Shown here: positions 28,769 to 30,420 of the stretch, piece after piece
How positions within the stretch are numbered: position 1 is the first letter of the stretch
How the letters are laid out: the number at the start of each line of letters is the position of its first letter
Assembly (NCBI GenBank): GCA_964402955.1
Contig: CAYOEZ010000027.1
Span: 1 to 30,420, forward strand
Origin: CAYOEZ01 sp964402955
Lineage (GTDB): Bacteria; Chloroflexota; DTOL01; DAOUCN01
DNA: 30,420 nucleotides
Reading direction: 5' to 3'
The notes under the pieces: model-generated
Seen by the model: only the letters and a program-made list of their open reading frames with translations
What the model was told of the DNA's origin: nothing
Databases searched by the model: none
Made by a program: the position numbers and the translations under genes

Positions 28769-30271
28769 TCACTGCTTGCGCCTTACAAAGAGGGACTCGA
28801 TCGCTCCGCTGTACACCTCTTGCCAATCCGGCGCCCCGCCAAGCACGACAGCCAGCGGGCTGAACTTATCCATCAAGACCAGATCGATATTGTACTGATC
28901 GAGCACAGCACGCCAGGTCGGCTTCAGGTAGGTGACCTGGACATACTTGTCAACAAACGCGTCGCCGTACACGTCGGGCCGTCCGTCGATGAACACGCTG
29001 CGCTGCGGGTAGAGGTGGTAAACGAGATAGCCGCCCCATTCGTAGAGATTGAACAGGTTGCCCGACAGGTTGTGCTCACGCAGGTACTGTAGCGCGCCTG
29101 CCGGATACGTCGTCGCACTCGGCTCGCGCCCAAACTGGAGCGTCTGGGACTTAGCGGCGTCGTTGCCAAGAATCAGCACGGTCACAAGCACAACGGGCCA
29201 TGTCAGCGCCAGAATGCGCCGGCTGCGCCATGTGTCCAGCGTTCGCTGCAAGACGGGCGCGACCGCCTGCAGGCGCGCTCCCAGCAGCGGTATGACCACA
29301 ATCGCATAGAGAGCGATGTGCCGCCCCGAGCGCAAGGCAAGGAAGGTCAGCATGACAATCCAGAGCGTATCAGTGACCCCCAGGGGGCGATGGGTGAAGC
29401 CAATCAACATCGCCAGTATCAGGCTGGCGGCAAAAATGAGATAATAGGTGAGGTGGAAGTCTGGCGACTGCCACTCGTTGAGGTACATCATGGAGGCATT
29501 ACCCGCGCCTGCGTAGGAGAACGGGTATGTCAGCGCCGTCAACCCGTGCGGGTTCAGGAGTGTTGCCAGCACACAGAGTACAGCCACAATGAGCAGCGGC
29601 CGCAAGGGCGCGACCGGCCTGCGCAGCCACGTCTCCAGTGCTTGCCCGGCAACGGCCAGGCCCACGAGCGCCAGGCCAATCGCATAGCCGCCGTGGAGAT
29701 TGACCCAGAGGGCAAAGAGCGGCGGCAGCAGATACAATGGTTTCGCCTTGCCCTGCCGGTAGAGCGTCAGCACGAGCGCACAGGCGGCAAGCAACAGCGT
29801 TGTCACACCCTGGGGGCGCACGTTGATGGATCCCGCGGACATGCCAAAGCTCCAGGCCATGAGCAGAATTGCCCCCAATTCACCGACGCCCCAGCGGCGA
29901 CAGGTTGTGTAGACGAGAGTCCACGTCAGTCCCGTGATCAGTGCAAAGGCGACAACAAGCAACCGATAGCCGCCCAGCCGCGCCACAAGGTAAAAGAGAA
30001 GCTCACTCAGCCACTCGTGCGTCACCCAGGGCTGGCCAACGGCCGTGAATGAGTATATGTCGCTGTGCGGAAGCGAGCCTGTCTCGAAGATGTACTGGCC
30101 GGTGCGCACGTGCCAGCCATAGTCGGGGTCGGTCTGCACCAGGAAGGGGCGCACGGATACGAAGATGAGAACAGGCAGAAGGAGAAAAAGCATCACCTGC
30201 AGGCGCGGCGTCGTGAGCAAGGAACGAACTGAACGTCCCAGAGAGGTCTGGCCGGGGGGATTCTCTGCCAT
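28769..30271 (-). CDS. Multi-span membrane protein, GT-C glycosyltransferase-like
   Basis: This 500-residue protein has about ten hydrophobic spans in the first 370 residues and a soluble C-terminal domain of about 110 residues. After the first span it reads DPDYGWHVRTGQYIFETG and then SFTAVGQPWVTHEWLSELLFYL, an acidic-His loop like those of GT-C transferases. The C-terminal domain (NLYEWGGYLVYHLYPQ, then FIDGRPDVYGDAFVDKY) belongs to a conserved family of uncharacterised membrane proteins. Its role is unproven; transfer of a sugar from a lipid carrier is the best guess. It is the first gene of the leftward envelope operon, with a promoter at 30322-30350. GGAGA precedes the start. Confidence 0.65.
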   Translation of the reverse strand: MAENPPGQTSLGRSVRSLLTTPRLQVMLFLLLPVLIFVSVRPFLVQTDPDYGWHVRTGQYIFETGSLPHSDIYSFTAVGQPWVTHEWLSELLFYLVARLGGYRLLVVAFALITGLTWTLVYTTCRRWGVGELGAILLMAWSFGMSAGSINVRPQGVTTLLLAACALVLTLYRQGKAKPLYLLPPLFALWVNLHGGYAIGLALVGLAVAGQALETWLRRPVAPLRPLLIVAVLCVLATLLNPHGLTALTYPFSYAGAGNASMMYLNEWQSPDFHLTYYLIFAASLILAMLIGFTHRPLGVTDTLWIVMLTFLALRSGRHIALYAIVVIPLLGARLQAVAPVLQRTLDTWRSRRILALTWPVVLVTVLILGNDAAKSQTLQFGREPSATTYPAGALQYLREHNLSGNLFNLYEWGGYLVYHLYPQRSVFIDGRPDVYGDAFVDKYVQVTYLKPTWRAVLDQYNIDLVLMDKFSPLAVVLGGAPDWQEVYSGAIESLFVRRKQ

Positions 30272-30321
30272 GTGCTTCCATCTCCGCCGTGCGCGCGACT
30301 AGCATCGCTCAAAGTGGTGCA

Positions 30322-30350
30322 ATCTTATCACAGGCCCTGGGGGTTGTCAA
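30322..30350 (-). promoter_or_regulatory. Sigma-70-type promoter for the glycosyltransferase operon
   Basis: On the minus strand TTGACA (30345-30350) and TAAGAT (30322-30327) are 17 bases apart. Transcription would begin near 30315, about 44 bases before the ATG at 30271. Confidence 0.6.
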
Positions 30351-30420
30351 CCGAACGATGTGCGATGGTAGTGTATCATATTGTGTGTAAGCTGTCTTGA
30401 CGGGAGAAGACAATAGGCGT

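Noticed and set aside
1..30420. CRISPR arrays, tRNA or rRNA genes, complete insertion sequences
   Set aside because: No regularly spaced repeats, cloverleaf-like sequence or transposase gene could be recognised.

Overview
The window is about 30.4 kb of GC-rich bacterial chromosome with roughly 20 intact genes, three gene remnants, several palindromic intergenic repeats and six promoter-like sites of sigma-70 type. Gene content suggests an anaerobic or facultative Chloroflexota (Anaerolineae or Caldilineae-like) organism. The pointers are a Tat-type lipoprotein sugar-binding protein with an Ala/Thr/Pro linker, an aldehyde:ferredoxin oxidoreductase, many Gfo/Idh/MocA, URO-D-like and TIM-barrel isomerase genes, and GT-C membrane glycosyltransferases. 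This taxonomic call is inference; there is no rRNA or marker gene to confirm it.

Layout. 1-2644 (+): the end of a class III aminotransferase, a Gfo/Idh/MocA oxidoreductase and a mannitol-dehydrogenase-like protein, tightly packed. 2748-6063 (-): a carbohydrate ABC importer operon (lipoprotein, two permeases, no ATPase). 6252-9636: a convergent pair of signalling genes, a degenerate kinase-receiver protein (+) and a membrane hybrid histidine kinase (-), whose 3' ends overlap. 9854-17285 (+): a catabolic-looking run with a D-2-hydroxyacid dehydrogenase, a URO-D-like protein, a TIM-barrel isomerase, an enolase-superfamily enzyme, a truncated second URO-D-like gene, another Gfo/Idh/MocA oxidoreductase and an aldo/keto reductase with eight C-terminal cysteines. 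17538-19421 (+): a tungsten-type aldehyde:ferredoxin oxidoreductase, bracketed by two copies of a ~140-bp structured repeat. 19710-23233 (+): panB, a DUF4261 gene and ilvD. 23288-25399: a (-) TIM-barrel isomerase and a (+) lactonase-type beta-propeller gene that diverge from back-to-back promoters. 25400-25713: fragments of an MFS transporter and of an isomerase. 25698-30271 (-): three multi-membrane-span GT-C type glycosyltransferase-like genes and a small hypothetical gene, behind a strong promoter at the right edge.

How it fits together. The left two thirds look like a sugar or sugar-acid uptake and oxidation region: importer, NAD-dependent oxidoreductases, isomerases, an enolase-fold epimerase or dehydratase and a lactonase, with FeS or tungsten enzymes that could pass electrons to ferredoxin. 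The substrate cannot be read from the sequence. IlvD makes 2-ketoisovalerate and PanB consumes it, so that pair is biosynthetic (valine and pantothenate). The right end is envelope glycan or glycolipid assembly. Truncated genes and intergenic palindromes show that the region has been rearranged. No complete insertion sequence, CRISPR array, tRNA or rRNA was seen.
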